DNA of 64,000 nt from DASVWZ01 sp963715675 (GTDB taxonomy: Bacteria > Acidobacteriota > Terriglobia > Terriglobales > Acidobacteriaceae). Positions 7,362-16,526 of the stretch are shown piece by piece (position 1 is the first letter of the stretch; each line of letters opens with the position of its first letter). Both the position numbers and the translations under genes were made by a program. The stretch spans positions 5,146,001 through 5,210,000 of the forward strand of contig OY970265.1 of the NCBI GenBank assembly GCA_963715675.1, in the 5' to 3' direction. The notes under the pieces were generated by a model, which saw only the letters and a program-made list of their open reading frames with translations, ran no database searches and had not been told where the DNA came from.

Positions 7362-9875
7362 CTACCCGATCATTTTGCGTTGATCGCCGATGCGGCGCTC
7401 GCGTTCGTTTGCGAATCGTTCCACCCCTGCGAAAATCGAATCGGGGTCGAGATGCGCTTCCGCGATTACTTCCGCTTCGAGGCCGCCGCTCCTCCAGCAA
7501 TTGTCGAAGTCGGACGTGAGGGAATACTCATCGGTCAGCGGACCGAGGTTGCGCAACGGCCACATGCGTCGCGTGCCCGTGGATACCACCATCAGGTCGT
7601 AGCGAGCCTCGGGCGGCAGCACGGAATCGCGATACGCTTGCGGCTGCCGATCGAACAACTCCTCGCTGATCGCCGCGATCACCTTCACGTTCACCCCGGC
7701 AGCTTCGAGTTTCGGCAGCACTTTCACGAGATTCACGGTGGAACTCGATCCTTGCGCGATCACGTAACCGTGGCGCGGCGTGTCCGGCGCGAAATCGCGG
7801 ATCACATACAGGCCTTTTGCCGCGGCGCGCAGATCGGAGTCGGCGAAATGGCTGCGGTCCGCGACCGCGAAGTCGGGACGCGCTACTTCCAGGGTGATGA
7901 TGCCGACGAGCGGATCCCGCGCCGCGATTTCCGCCGCCGCGAAATAGCCGGGCGCCACATCGTTGTAATCCCAAAAGCTCAAATTGATCGTCTGACCGCG
8001 CGGGAAGAGCTTCCACACTTGCGGCGCGAAGATGCCGAAGTGGGTGCGCGCGTCGGCCGCAGTTTCAGGACCGGAGTGCGCGGTGAGAATATGCAGCACG
8101 CCGACACGGAATTTACTGTCCTGATTTTGCTGACTCCAGACCCGCGCCGGAGTGTACATCAGCGGGGTGAACGCTCCGTAGGTGCCGCTCAAAGCCCACA
8201 CGCCGGCGAATTTTTCGGGATCGACGGAAGCGCTTTGACTCACCAGCCCGATGGCGGTGGAAACATTGCCCGCTTCTTGAATGGGCGCTTTCAAGCGCGT
8301 GCCCAGCGGATTGTCCGTGGGACTGTAGTGTCCCCACAAACTGCCATGCTCCACGTTGATCGATTCCGAAAGGTCGGCGGCCACCGTGAAGAACCGTCCT
8401 TCGGTGACGTAATTCATCCACTTGATGATTTCGGAAATCGCGCGCCGCGCTCCGGCTGTCTCGCCCGGTTTCTTGAACAGCGCAATGCTAACTTGCTTCT
8501 CCGCACCGGAAATCGCGTTGCGAATCGAGACTTTCTGTGGGTCTTCCGGTAGCTTCGCGACGCGCAGGCGCTCGTCGAGGAACGGATCGCTCGAGGCTGA
8601 GATGCGCAACTTCACGTCGTCGCGCACAGTGTCGCCGACTCCCACCAGGCGATCGGCGAGGCGATCGCCCAATCCGTTGCGGTCGAGCAGCGACATCACC
8701 ACGTCGAGGTTCGTCTTAAACTGGATCAATCGTTCGCGATTGTTGCTGACCGCGCCCTTGCGAATTCCTTCGAACTCCACGCCGTAATGCTTCTCGAACG
8801 TCTGCGCCAGCGCGACAAAATACTCCGAGTTCATCTTCAGCGCGTAGGGATGGCTGGGGTAACTCACCAATTGATCGCCGTAGCCGGGGATTTTTCCGTC
8901 GACGGCCGCGGGCCAGTAGCCCTTGATTGTTTTGCCGATCGCGACGATTGGACGGCGGTCGTGCGGGTCCACTTCGTCCATCGCTTTCAGCGCGGCGGCC
9001 ACTTGCCCGTAATCGTTACCGTTCGCAAGCGTAAAGACGTTCCATCCATACGACGTCCATTGATTCACCAAATCGTAGCCGTCGAACTGCGCGGCGATTA
9101 CGCCGCCAATCAGGCGATCGTCGATGCCCGCGTTATTGTCGGAAACCATGACGCGCAAACGCTTTCCCACCTGCAGGGCGAGGGCCTGCGTTTTCAACTC
9201 CTGGGCGTGACCTTCCGTGAGCGCGAATTCGCCTTCCAGCGCGATCACTTTCGGCGAGTCTGGCGCGCCCGCCACGTCCCAGAACGCCGCCTTGCCCGCG
9301 GCTGTCGCGATGCCGATGCCTGAGGGGCCGCCGTTCACGTCGTTGGTAACGTCGGTGCTTTCGGCATGTCCCGAGAGCGCGCGAATGCCGCGGCCTTTCG
9401 CTTGTGCGAACAGGGGATGGTCTTCCAACCCCGTATCGTGCAGCAGGGTCTTCAGCGCGCCCGCGCCGCGGCGGAATCCCAAGGCGTCGATGGGCAGCAT
9501 CGCGACGTGCGGGTCGACGCGATAACGGGGATCGCCGGTCTGCTGATACTTGCGATACAGCGCCTGGCCCATGATCATCCAGAGCGCGTAGCACGTGGGG
9601 ATCGAGTGGCCCGCCGCGAGCATGAATTTGTCGGAGTAAGGATGCTTCGGCCGGCGGTAATCGAAACGGAGTCCGCCGTTTTCAGGACCGATCAAATGCG
9701 CCGCAACATTGTACGGCGTGTATGCGAGCGGTCCGCCGAGATGCCCGGTCTGCGCGTAATTTCCGAGCAGCACCAGAGTCATGCAGGTCATGTACCCAAC
9801 GTCGTCGAGCAGCGGATCGTACGCCAAAGGTGGTTGCTGGGAGGGAGAAGGAACTACGTGAATGGGCGATGTCAT
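7362..9875 (-). CDS. transketolase-like thiamine diphosphate enzyme (large form)
   Basis: At about 837 residues it is longer than classical transketolase (about 660). The N-terminal TPP domain reads HLGGPLAYTPYNVAAHLIG and ALEGEFALTEGHAQ...SDNNAGIDD. The usual GDGE metal motif has become EGEF, with Glu where Asp is expected. A second pyrimidine-binding domain (VAADLSESINVEHGSLWGHYSP, AEIAARDPLVGIITLEVARPDF) and a C-terminal transketolase domain (VKVIAAISEELFDRQP) follow. The start is ATG 9875 (MTSPIHVVPSP); an in-frame TTG lies 12 nt upstream. Likely a sugar-phosphate or 2-oxoacid thiamine enzyme; the exact reaction is not assigned. Confidence 0.85.
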   Translation of the reverse strand: MTSPIHVVPSPSQQPPLAYDPLLDDVGYMTCMTLVLLGNYAQTGHLGGPLAYTPYNVAAHLIGPENGGLRFDYRRPKHPYSDKFMLAAGHSIPTCYALWMIMGQALYRKYQQTGDPRYRVDPHVAMLPIDALGFRRGAGALKTLLHDTGLEDHPLFAQAKGRGIRALSGHAESTDVTNDVNGGPSGIGIATAAGKAAFWDVAGAPDSPKVIALEGEFALTEGHAQELKTQALALQVGKRLRVMVSDNNAGIDDRLIGGVIAAQFDGYDLVNQWTSYGWNVFTLANGNDYGQVAAALKAMDEVDPHDRRPIVAIGKTIKGYWPAAVDGKIPGYGDQLVSYPSHPYALKMNSEYFVALAQTFEKHYGVEFEGIRKGAVSNNRERLIQFKTNLDVVMSLLDRNGLGDRLADRLVGVGDTVRDDVKLRISASSDPFLDERLRVAKLPEDPQKVSIRNAISGAEKQVSIALFKKPGETAGARRAISEIIKWMNYVTEGRFFTVAADLSESINVEHGSLWGHYSPTDNPLGTRLKAPIQEAGNVSTAIGLVSQSASVDPEKFAGVWALSGTYGAFTPLMYTPARVWSQQNQDSKFRVGVLHILTAHSGPETAADARTHFGIFAPQVWKLFPRGQTINLSFWDYNDVAPGYFAAAEIAARDPLVGIITLEVARPDFAVADRSHFADSDLRAAAKGLYVIRDFAPDTPRHGYVIAQGSSSTVNLVKVLPKLEAAGVNVKVIAAISEELFDRQPQAYRDSVLPPEARYDLMVVSTGTRRMWPLRNLGPLTDEYSLTSDFDNCWRSGGLEAEVIAEAHLDPDSIFAGVERFANERERRIGDQRKMIG

Positions 9876-10056
9876 AGACGGTCTCAAGAATCATAGCATC
9901 CGTGAAGCAAAGGATGCCGTGCTCTCGCGGATTGTTGAGGAAGCTCAAGGTGAAGGCACTCCCTTATCCGAGCTTGAGCGCAAGATCAAGGATGTTATCA
10001 GAATCAGGCACGGGACAACTCGAGCTTCCAACCCATTTCCCATGCCAGCGGAGTGA
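9862..10056 (+). CDS. small ORF, possible frameshifted remnant
   Basis: A 64-residue frame reads MGDVIDGLKNHSIREAKDAVLSRIVEEAQGEGTPLSELERK. The charged helical segment ending in TPLSELERK looks like real protein and, from memory, resembles the start of a small acidobacterial hypothetical family that continues with MLxFSE. The +1 frame at that point does read MLSESGTG, suggesting a frameshift. The start overlaps the divergent transketolase start by 14 nt. Function unknown and coding status doubtful. Confidence 0.3.
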   Translation: MGDVIDGLKNHSIREAKDAVLSRIVEEAQGEGTPLSELERKIKDVIRIRHGTTRASNPFPMPAE

Positions 10057-10219
10057 ACTTCGAGAGCTCGATTTTGGGCGGCAACGGGACCGTGTCCGCC
10101 GGATATACGGGAGATTATGGAAACCTGGGCTCGGACGCCCGCTAAACGGCTCAAGTTCCGGAAGCGTGCTTTCCCTGTTGGGTACTTGCCGGGGAAAGCA
10201 CGCGTCCTAAAACACTTAC

Positions 10220-11107
10220 TTACTTGTAAGTCGCCTCGAAAGCGAACCAATCGCTGCCACCGCTCGACGTTTGGTAGCCGCCTACGATATTGCCTTTGTC
10301 ATTGATTCCGCCGCCGTAGGTTGATGTGCTCTTTGGGTAGTCAAATTTGTAATACTTCTTGGCATGAAGCAGGGCGCCATGGATGACGCCGCCGGAGTCC
10401 TGCCATTCATAGGTAACGTCACCAGCAGCATTCAGGTCTAGGGCGTATGAGTCTGCTGCGCCAGGGACGTCAACCGTGGTGTAGGTTTTGCCATTGTAAA
10501 CAGACGATTCATAAACGCCGCCCGAATCTACCCAATAAAAGGAGATATTGCCCTTCTTGTTAATGCCCGTGGCAAAAGTGTCCAGGGCGCCGGGTACGTT
10601 CAGCGTCGTGTACTTCTTGCCCTTCAAAAGATACCCGTGATAAACGCCGCTCGAGTCAGAGTAGTAGCCCACGATCGCGCCGCTATCGTTGACCGCGGCA
10701 CCGTAGACGGACACCGCGCCGCTGGGACCAGTGATATCCGTGAATTTGCCGCCTTTGTAAAGGAATCCGACGGCATTGTTCGTTTTACTACTGGTGTAGA
10801 AACCCACTACCGAAATTGCGCCATCGGGGTTCATGTTGCTGCCCTCGGTGGTTCCGGCCAGAGCGTTCGGATCATCCAGCTTGGTTAACTTCTTGCCACT
10901 AAGAATGTAGCCGTGGTATGCGCCGCTCGAATCTACATAGAACCCGGTCGAAGCGCCTGCATTGTTAATGCCACCAGGCTCTTCCCAGACGGCCCCAGGA
11001 ACCTTGACCGCCTTGAATTTGAAGCTTAGTTGATCGGCCGCAGTGGCCGCACTGACGCACAGCAGCACAAGTCCGAGTGCGCACAAAATTGCTTTGTAGT
11101 GTTTCAT
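10220..11107 (-). CDS. secreted HAF-repeat protein
   Basis: ATG 11107 follows an AGGAGG ribosome-binding site and gives a clear signal peptide (MKHYKAILCALGLVLLCVSAATA). The remaining 270 or so residues are about six repeats of 40 residues with the pattern GxIxGYYxDSSGxYHGYLLKGKKYTTLNVPGAxDT, as in the extracellular repeat HAF family, which probably forms a beta-propeller-like fold. The function of these proteins is unknown. The ORF extends upstream to 11302, but that part is not protein-like. It stands alone, divergent from the trp operon. Confidence 0.85.
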   Translation of the reverse strand: MKHYKAILCALGLVLLCVSAATAADQLSFKFKAVKVPGAVWEEPGGINNAGASTGFYVDSSGAYHGYILSGKKLTKLDDPNALAGTTEGSNMNPDGAISVVGFYTSSKTNNAVGFLYKGGKFTDITGPSGAVSVYGAAVNDSGAIVGYYSDSSGVYHGYLLKGKKYTTLNVPGALDTFATGINKKGNISFYWVDSGGVYESSVYNGKTYTTVDVPGAADSYALDLNAAGDVTYEWQDSGGVIHGALLHAKKYYKFDYPKSTSTYGGGINDKGNIVGGYQTSSGGSDWFAFEATYK

Positions 11108-11430
11108 CGTTTTTTTCCTCCTGCAGTGAAGTGAACTAGAAAACTCTCCGTGGGGGAATCGCTGGCTGTGAACCGGAGATTCCGTAGCGGATACGTCGGG
11201 AGACGAGATGAAGCCCTCGGCCCGTCCACAGCAGGAGTCAGAAGGCTTCAAGACTGGCGCACCAATGATTATCCTCCTAATTGCGGATGTGTCAATAGAC
11301 AACTACTTGCTGCGGCCTGGAATATCTGATGATTCGTCTTGATTGATGGAAGCAATGAGAGCGCGAAGGCTTATGTGGTTTCCTTGCTTGGACTTCAGCG
11401 GCCTAAAGCCTTCCTGGGCGGCCAGTCCCG

Positions 11431-11436
11431 TATAAT
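11431..11436 (+). promoter_or_regulatory. -10 element for the trp operon
   Basis: A perfect TATAAT ends 12 nt before the trpC ATG. No good -35 box is visible at 16-18 nt (best GCCTTC). The predicted start site near 11443 leaves a leader of only a few bases, so no attenuator or leader peptide can fit. Confidence 0.5.
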
Positions 11437-11448
11437 CTTTCCACGCTC

Positions 11449-12267
11449 ATGCCGGCTAGCCTTGATCAAATTGTGGCCGCGACACGCCGAAGGATCGCCA
11501 CGGACCGATCAGCTGCCAATCTGCACGAACTCGCGCGGCGTGCGGAAGGGCATGTTCCGCGCGGATTCCGGCGCAGTTTAGAAACCGCCAGCCGAAAGGG
11601 CGTCGCGGTGATCGCCGAACTGAAGAAGGCATCTCCGTCGCGGGGGCTGATCCGGGGCGACTTCGATCCGGCAAGGTTGGCCAAGGAACTGGAGGGAGCG
11701 GGAGCGGCCGCGCTTTCCGTGTTGACCGATGCTGAGTTCTTTCAGGGATCGCTGGAAAACCTGCGGTCCGCTTCGGGCAGCGTGGAGCTGCCGTGCCTGC
11801 GGAAAGATTTCATGGTCGACGAGTTCCAGATCTTGGAAGCGCGAGCCAGCGGCGCGGACGCAATTCTGTTGATTGTGGCGGCATTGACGGAATCCGAATT
11901 GGCGGAACTTTGCAAATCAGCGGGCCGGTGGGGGCTGGACGTTTTGTGTGAGGTGCACGACCAAGAAGAACTGAACCGTGCGGTGGATGCGGGATGCGAC
12001 CTGATCGGGGTGAACAGCCGCGATCTGCGAACCTTCAAGGTAAATCTGGAAACGGCGTTTCGACTGGGAGAGTTGATTCCGAAGCATGCCGTCCGGGTTG
12101 CGGAGAGCGGGATTCATGCTGGGACGGACATCGCACGCTTGTGGGCCTCGGGGTATCAGGCATTCCTGGTCGGGGAATCGCTGATGCAGGCGGAATCGCC
12201 GGGGGAAGCGCTGCGCGCGCTGTTGCATGAGGCGAGTACCGAGTACCGGGTGCCGAGTATCGAGTAA
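11449..12267 (+). CDS. trpC: indole-3-glycerol phosphate synthase
   Basis: The 272-residue TIM barrel closes the ring of carboxyphenylamino-deoxyribulose phosphate to make indole-3-glycerol phosphate in tryptophan synthesis. Family motifs: VIAELKKASPSRGLI, LSVLTDAEFFQGSLENL, LPCLRKDFMVDEFQI, LIGVNSRDLRTF, VAESGIHAGTDI and GYQAFLVGESLM. No ribosome-binding site precedes the ATG. The C-terminal tail STEYRVPSIE is encoded by a tandem GAGTACCG-like repeat that continues into the intergenic DNA, and is probably not part of the ancestral enzyme. First gene of the aromatic operon. Confidence 0.97.
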   Translation: MPASLDQIVAATRRRIATDRSAANLHELARRAEGHVPRGFRRSLETASRKGVAVIAELKKASPSRGLIRGDFDPARLAKELEGAGAAALSVLTDAEFFQGSLENLRSASGSVELPCLRKDFMVDEFQILEARASGADAILLIVAALTESELAELCKSAGRWGLDVLCEVHDQEELNRAVDAGCDLIGVNSRDLRTFKVNLETAFRLGELIPKHAVRVAESGIHAGTDIARLWASGYQAFLVGESLMQAESPGEALRALLHEASTEYRVPSIE

Positions 12268-12304
12268 GAACCTGCTGGGTACTGGGTACTCGCAACGGAG
12301 CTCT

Positions 12305-12976
12305 ATGACCTGGGTCAAGATTTGCGGGATTACGAATCTGGAAGACGCGTTGACTGCCGTCGATGCCGGGGCCGACGCGCTCGGGTTCGTGTTTTACGAA
12401 AAGAGCCCACGGAAGATTGACGTCGAAACCGCGCGGGAAATTGTGGAGAAGTTACCGGCGAGCATCGAAAAAGTCGGGGTCTTCGTCCATCTTGATGCCG
12501 CACGTATTCGCGAGACTGTGCTCCAGGCGCGATTGACCGCAGTGCAGTTGCACGGAAAGCTCCCGGAGGAGCTTTCGAGAGACCTGCAGTCGAGAGCGGA
12601 GTTGGCCGGAGGCGCGAAGCTTATTGCGGTGATTCCGGGAGACTCATTGAAGGAGGGCGGGATCCTGATCACCGAACTGGCGCGTAAGAGACTCTTTGCC
12701 ATCCTGGTGGATTCGCGCTCCAATGGGGCTGCCGGGGGGACCGGTACCACGTTCGATTGGGAAGCCACGCGTGGAATGGTAATAGGGATAAGCCTGTCTG
12801 TGCCGGTGATTGTGGCCGGAGGGCTGGATCCGCTGAATGTGGGTGAAGCGATAAGAATCTTTCAACCCTTCGGCGTGGATGTGGCGTCGGGCGTGGAGGC
12901 CCGGCGAGGGAAAAAAGATCATGCGAAGGTTCGGGCATTTGTAGCCGCCGCGCGTGCGGCAAGCAAGTCAGTCTAG
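12305..12976 (+). CDS. trpF: phosphoribosylanthranilate isomerase
   Basis: Start at ATG 12305 (MTWVKICGIT), the family's universal N-terminus carrying the catalytic cysteine. A GGAG precedes it. The 223-residue barrel has DALGFVFYEKSPRKI, VGVFVHLDAARI, VQLHGKLPEE, FAILVDSRSNGAAGGTGTTFDW (catalytic Asp) and VIVAGGLDPLNV, ending in VDVASGVEARRGKKDHAKV. It isomerises phosphoribosylanthranilate by Amadori rearrangement. Sits 37 nt after trpC, with trpB 13 nt downstream. Confidence 0.97.
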   Translation: MTWVKICGITNLEDALTAVDAGADALGFVFYEKSPRKIDVETAREIVEKLPASIEKVGVFVHLDAARIRETVLQARLTAVQLHGKLPEELSRDLQSRAELAGGAKLIAVIPGDSLKEGGILITELARKRLFAILVDSRSNGAAGGTGTTFDWEATRGMVIGISLSVPVIVAGGLDPLNVGEAIRIFQPFGVDVASGVEARRGKKDHAKVRAFVAAARAASKSV

Positions 12977-12989
12977 AAAAGTGGGCGAA

Positions 12990-14222
12990 ATGGCGACAAC
13001 GACAACCAAGCAGTCAGGAACAGGGAACCGCAAGCAGGCTGCGGTCGACGAACCCGGCAGGTTTGGCGCTTACGGCGGACGCTACGTTCCGGAGACGTTG
13101 ATGGCCGCCCTGGAAGAGCTGGAGCGCGAGTACGAAAAGGCCAAACGCGACCGCAACTTTCAGCGCCGCCTCGATGAACTGCTCCGTACCTACGCGGGCC
13201 GCCCCACGCCTCTGTTCTTCGCCCAGCGTCTCACCAAGAAACTGGGCGGAGCGAAGATCTATCTGAAGCGCGAAGACCTGCTCCACACCGGCGCGCACAA
13301 AATCAACAACTGTCTGGGGCAGGCGTTGCTGGCCCAGCGTATGGGCAAGCGGCGCATCATCGCTGAAACCGGCGCCGGCCAGCATGGCGTGGCAACGGCG
13401 ACGGTATGCGCATTGTTCGGCTTTGAATGCGCCGTCTACATGGGCACGGAGGACATGCGGCGCCAGGAACTGAATGTTTTTCGCATGCGTTTGCTGGGCG
13501 CCGAGGTGCGCGGCGTGGAATCCGGTTCGCGCACATTGAAAGATGCGATCAACGAAGCCATGCGGGACTGGGTGACGAACGTCCGTACCACTCACTATCT
13601 GCTGGGCAGCGTGCTGGGCGCGCACCCGTATCCGACGATGGTCCGCGACTTTCACAAAGTGATCGGCCGCGAAGCCCGGGGGCAAATTCTCAAGGCCGAA
13701 GGCAAACTGCCCGCGGCAATCATCGCGTGCGTCGGTGGAGGATCGAATTCCATTGGGATCTTCCATGAGTTTCTCAAAGAAAAGCGAGTGAAGCTGATCG
13801 GCGTCGAGGCCGGCGGACGAGGCCACGCGCTGGGCGAGCATGCGGCCCGCTTCGACGGTGGTTCGCCCGGTGTTCTGCAGGGGACTTACTCCTATCTTCT
13901 GCAAGACGACGCGGGACAGATCGCCAACACGCACTCCGTTTCGGCGGGGCTGGATTATCCCTCGATCGGACCGGAGCATGCCATGCTGAAGGACACGGGC
14001 CGCGCGGAGTACGTTTCCGCCTCAGATTCCGAAGCACTCCACGCATGTACGACACTGGCTCGGACGGAAGGCATTATTCCGGCTTTGGAATCGGCGCATG
14101 CCGTGGCCGAGGTAATGAAACGCGCGCCGAAGATGAAGAAGTCGGAAGTCGTGATCGTGAATATTTCCGGCCGCGGTGACAAGGATGTCGGAATTCTGCG
14201 GGAGAATCTGAAATTGGATTGA
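12990..14222 (+). CDS. trpB: tryptophan synthase beta chain
   Basis: 410 residues from ATG 12990. The PLP lysine is in LLHTGAHKINNCLGQALLA, and the phosphate-binding loop is ACVGGGSNSIGIFHEF. Other TrpB landmarks are RFGAYGGRYVPETLM, AETGAGQHGVATATVCALFG and GLDYPSIGPEHAMLKD. It condenses indole with serine. The first 20 or so residues are low complexity (TTTTKQSGTGNRKQ), unlike the usual short N-terminus. The stop overlaps the next gene's TTG start by 4 nt. Confidence 0.98.
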   Translation: MATTTTKQSGTGNRKQAAVDEPGRFGAYGGRYVPETLMAALEELEREYEKAKRDRNFQRRLDELLRTYAGRPTPLFFAQRLTKKLGGAKIYLKREDLLHTGAHKINNCLGQALLAQRMGKRRIIAETGAGQHGVATATVCALFGFECAVYMGTEDMRRQELNVFRMRLLGAEVRGVESGSRTLKDAINEAMRDWVTNVRTTHYLLGSVLGAHPYPTMVRDFHKVIGREARGQILKAEGKLPAAIIACVGGGSNSIGIFHEFLKEKRVKLIGVEAGGRGHALGEHAARFDGGSPGVLQGTYSYLLQDDAGQIANTHSVSAGLDYPSIGPEHAMLKDTGRAEYVSASDSEALHACTTLARTEGIIPALESAHAVAEVMKRAPKMKKSEVVIVNISGRGDKDVGILRENLKLD

Positions 14223-16510
14223 TCGCCGTACCATTGAATCCTGAACCACTGAATCCGGAACCAGCCGGCGCCCGAAGTGTGCGCCAATCGCTTCTCTGGG
14301 TCTACGTGCTCTTCTTCGGATCGGGCTTTCCTGCCATCATTTATCAGATCGTTTGGCAACGGGCGCTGTTTGCCATTTACGGAATCAACATCCAGTCAGT
14401 GACCATCGTCGTCAGTGCATTTCTGCTGGGCTTGGGTCTGGGCAGCCTGGCGGGAGGCGCGGTTTCCAAAACGAAACGGTGGCCCCTGCTCGGGTTGTTC
14501 GCGTTGGCGGAACTTGGAACGGCGATGTTTGGTTTTGTGTCGCTGAACATCTTTCATCGTGTCGCCGAATTCACGGCGGGGGCTTCGCTCCTGCATACCG
14601 GTCTCATATGTTTCTTCCTGGTTGTTGTGCCTACGGTGTTCATGGGAGCAACGTTGCCGCTACTGGTTGAACACCTGGTGCGGTCCTCTCAAAATGTAGG
14701 TTCTGCGGTGGGTGGGCTCTACTTTGTGAACGCTCTCGGGTCGGGCGCCGCGTGCTTTCTAGCGGCGGGCTGGTTGATGCGGTATCTGGGGCAGTCTGGA
14801 TCAGTCCGGTTCGGCGCTTTGATGAACGCGTTGGTAGCTACGGGTGCAGTGGTCTACGGACTTCGTGCGCGGTCAGCCAGGAGAGAAGTGCCGGATCAAG
14901 CAGGTCCGGCGGAGAGGAGCATCAGTGCGCCACCTCTGCCGCGCCTTCCCTTTCCGCTTGCGCTGTGGTGTGCGGCCTTTTCCGGGTTCGCCGCACTTTG
15001 CTACGAGATCGTCTGGTACCGGTTGCTGGCCTTCAGCTCGGAAGACCAGGCACCGGCATTTGCAATGTTGCTGGGCGCCTATCTTTTCGACCTGGCACTG
15101 GGCTCCCGCCGGGTTCAACGATACTCACAGCGCAATCATCGCAAGCTGGAACCAGGACTGTTGAGCACGGTGATGTTTGCGTCCGCAGTTTTGGCCTTTC
15201 TGGTGGGCCCGGCTTCAGCCCTGGCCATGCGGCTTGCCTCTCCGCTGCGCCCCGGCAGCGGCTGGCCGGCCTATCTGATCACGTTGCTATTGACCTGTCT
15301 GGCGGCCAGTTTTTTCGGAGCGACGTTTCCCCTGATGGCGGACCTTGCGATCGCCAGGGAAAGCCAAGCTGGAGTTTTGCTCAGCTACCTGTACGCCGCG
15401 AATATTGCAGGGTGCACGCTTGGAACCCTGATCACCGGATTTGTCTGGCTGGATCATTGGTCGCTGTTCCAGATCTCTTTGTTGCTGTTAGGCGGTGGCG
15501 TTTTGTCAGCAGCGGTCGTGCTGGCGATGTCGGGTGGCACCGAGCGACGGAGGCATCGTCAGATCGCGTTGGCTGCTATGGCAACGCTGGGTTTGGTTCT
15601 GGCCACCCGCCCGGTATTCGGCAATATCTACGATCGCTTGCTCTATAAGAGCCTGTTTCCCACGGCGCATTTTCAACAGGTCGTCGAGAATTGCAGCGGC
15701 GTTATCGGGGTTACTCCTGACGGCACGGTATTCGGGGGCGGAGTGTACGATGGGCGTTTCAGCACCGACCTGTTGCATGACCGCAATATCATTGTTCGAC
15801 CTTATGGGCTGAGCGCGTTCCATGCGGCGCCGCATCATGTGCTGATGATCGGCCTCGGGTCGGGTTCGTGGGCGCAGGTCGTAGGCAACCACCCGCAGGT
15901 GGAGCGCTTGACAGTCGTGGAGATCAACCCCGGTTATCTGGAACTCATTCCGCAACACCCAGCTGTGGCGAGCCTGCTCAGCAACCCCAAAGTGAGTATA
16001 TCCATTGACGACGGCCGGAGATGGCTGGTGCGACACCCCCGGGAGAAATTCGATGCGATTGTGATGAACACCACCTTTCACTGGCGGAACCACGTGAGCA
16101 ACCTGCTTTCGGTGGAGTTCCTGCAGATTGCACGCCTCCATCTCGAACCAGGAGGCGTGCTGTTCTACAACACGACCGGCTCCGACGACGTCATGGCAAC
16201 AGGTCTGTCCGTATATCCTTACGCACTGCGTTTCGCGAATGCTCTGGCGGTGAGCGATTCTCCGCTGCTGATGGACCGCGCGAGGTGGAAGTCCGTGCTT
16301 CTTCGCTACGTGATCGACGGACGACCGGTCGTCGATGCCAACGACCCAGAGCAAGTCGAACATCTGAACGAAATCGTCAACATTCCCGAGGACCCGACGG
16401 GACGGACACTGAATTCAGTGGAAAGAAACGACCAACTTCGAGCGCGCCTCCACGGTCGTTTGATGATCACGGACGATAACATGGGGTTGGAGTGGCGCGC
16501 GGCGAAATGA
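14219..16510 (+). CDS. membrane-embedded spermidine-synthase-like protein inside the trp operon
   Basis: The 763-residue protein has a multi-pass N-terminal part (roughly residues 20-480, ten or more hydrophobic segments, with FPAIIYQIVWQRALFAIYG and LPLLVEHLV) and a C-terminal Rossmann domain like spermidine synthase: LMIGLGSGSWAQV, LTVVEINPGYLELI, ISIDDGRRWL. The aminopropyltransferase catalytic Asp region is instead AIVMNTTFHW, so spermidine synthesis is doubtful. It starts with TTG overlapping the trpB stop. Its N-terminus LNPEPLNPEP is a 15-nt tandem repeat. It splits trpB from trpA, which are adjacent in most genomes. Role unknown; a transport-coupled methyl- or aminopropyl-transferase is possible. 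Confidence 0.85.
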   Translation: MIAVPLNPEPLNPEPAGARSVRQSLLWVYVLFFGSGFPAIIYQIVWQRALFAIYGINIQSVTIVVSAFLLGLGLGSLAGGAVSKTKRWPLLGLFALAELGTAMFGFVSLNIFHRVAEFTAGASLLHTGLICFFLVVVPTVFMGATLPLLVEHLVRSSQNVGSAVGGLYFVNALGSGAACFLAAGWLMRYLGQSGSVRFGALMNALVATGAVVYGLRARSARREVPDQAGPAERSISAPPLPRLPFPLALWCAAFSGFAALCYEIVWYRLLAFSSEDQAPAFAMLLGAYLFDLALGSRRVQRYSQRNHRKLEPGLLSTVMFASAVLAFLVGPASALAMRLASPLRPGSGWPAYLITLLLTCLAASFFGATFPLMADLAIARESQAGVLLSYLYAANIAGCTLGTLITGFVWLDHWSLFQISLLLLGGGVLSAAVVLAMSGGTERRRHRQIALAAMATLGLVLATRPVFGNIYDRLLYKSLFPTAHFQQVVENCSGVIGVTPDGTVFGGGVYDGRFSTDLLHDRNIIVRPYGLSAFHAAPHHVLMIGLGSGSWAQVVGNHPQVERLTVVEINPGYLELIPQHPAVASLLSNPKVSISIDDGRRWLVRHPREKFDAIVMNTTFHWRNHVSNLLSVEFLQIARLHLEPGGVLFYNTTGSDDVMATGLSVYPYALRFANALAVSDSPLLMDRARWKSVLLRYVIDGRPVVDANDPEQVEHLNEIVNIPEDPTGRTLNSVERNDQLRARLHGRLMITDDNMGLEWRAAK

Positions 16511-16526
16511 CATAATCAGTCTTCGC

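Noticed and set aside
7245..8552. 435-residue plus-strand ORF
   Set aside because: Antisense to the transketolase-like gene. It has no protein motifs and arises from the GC-rich codon pattern.
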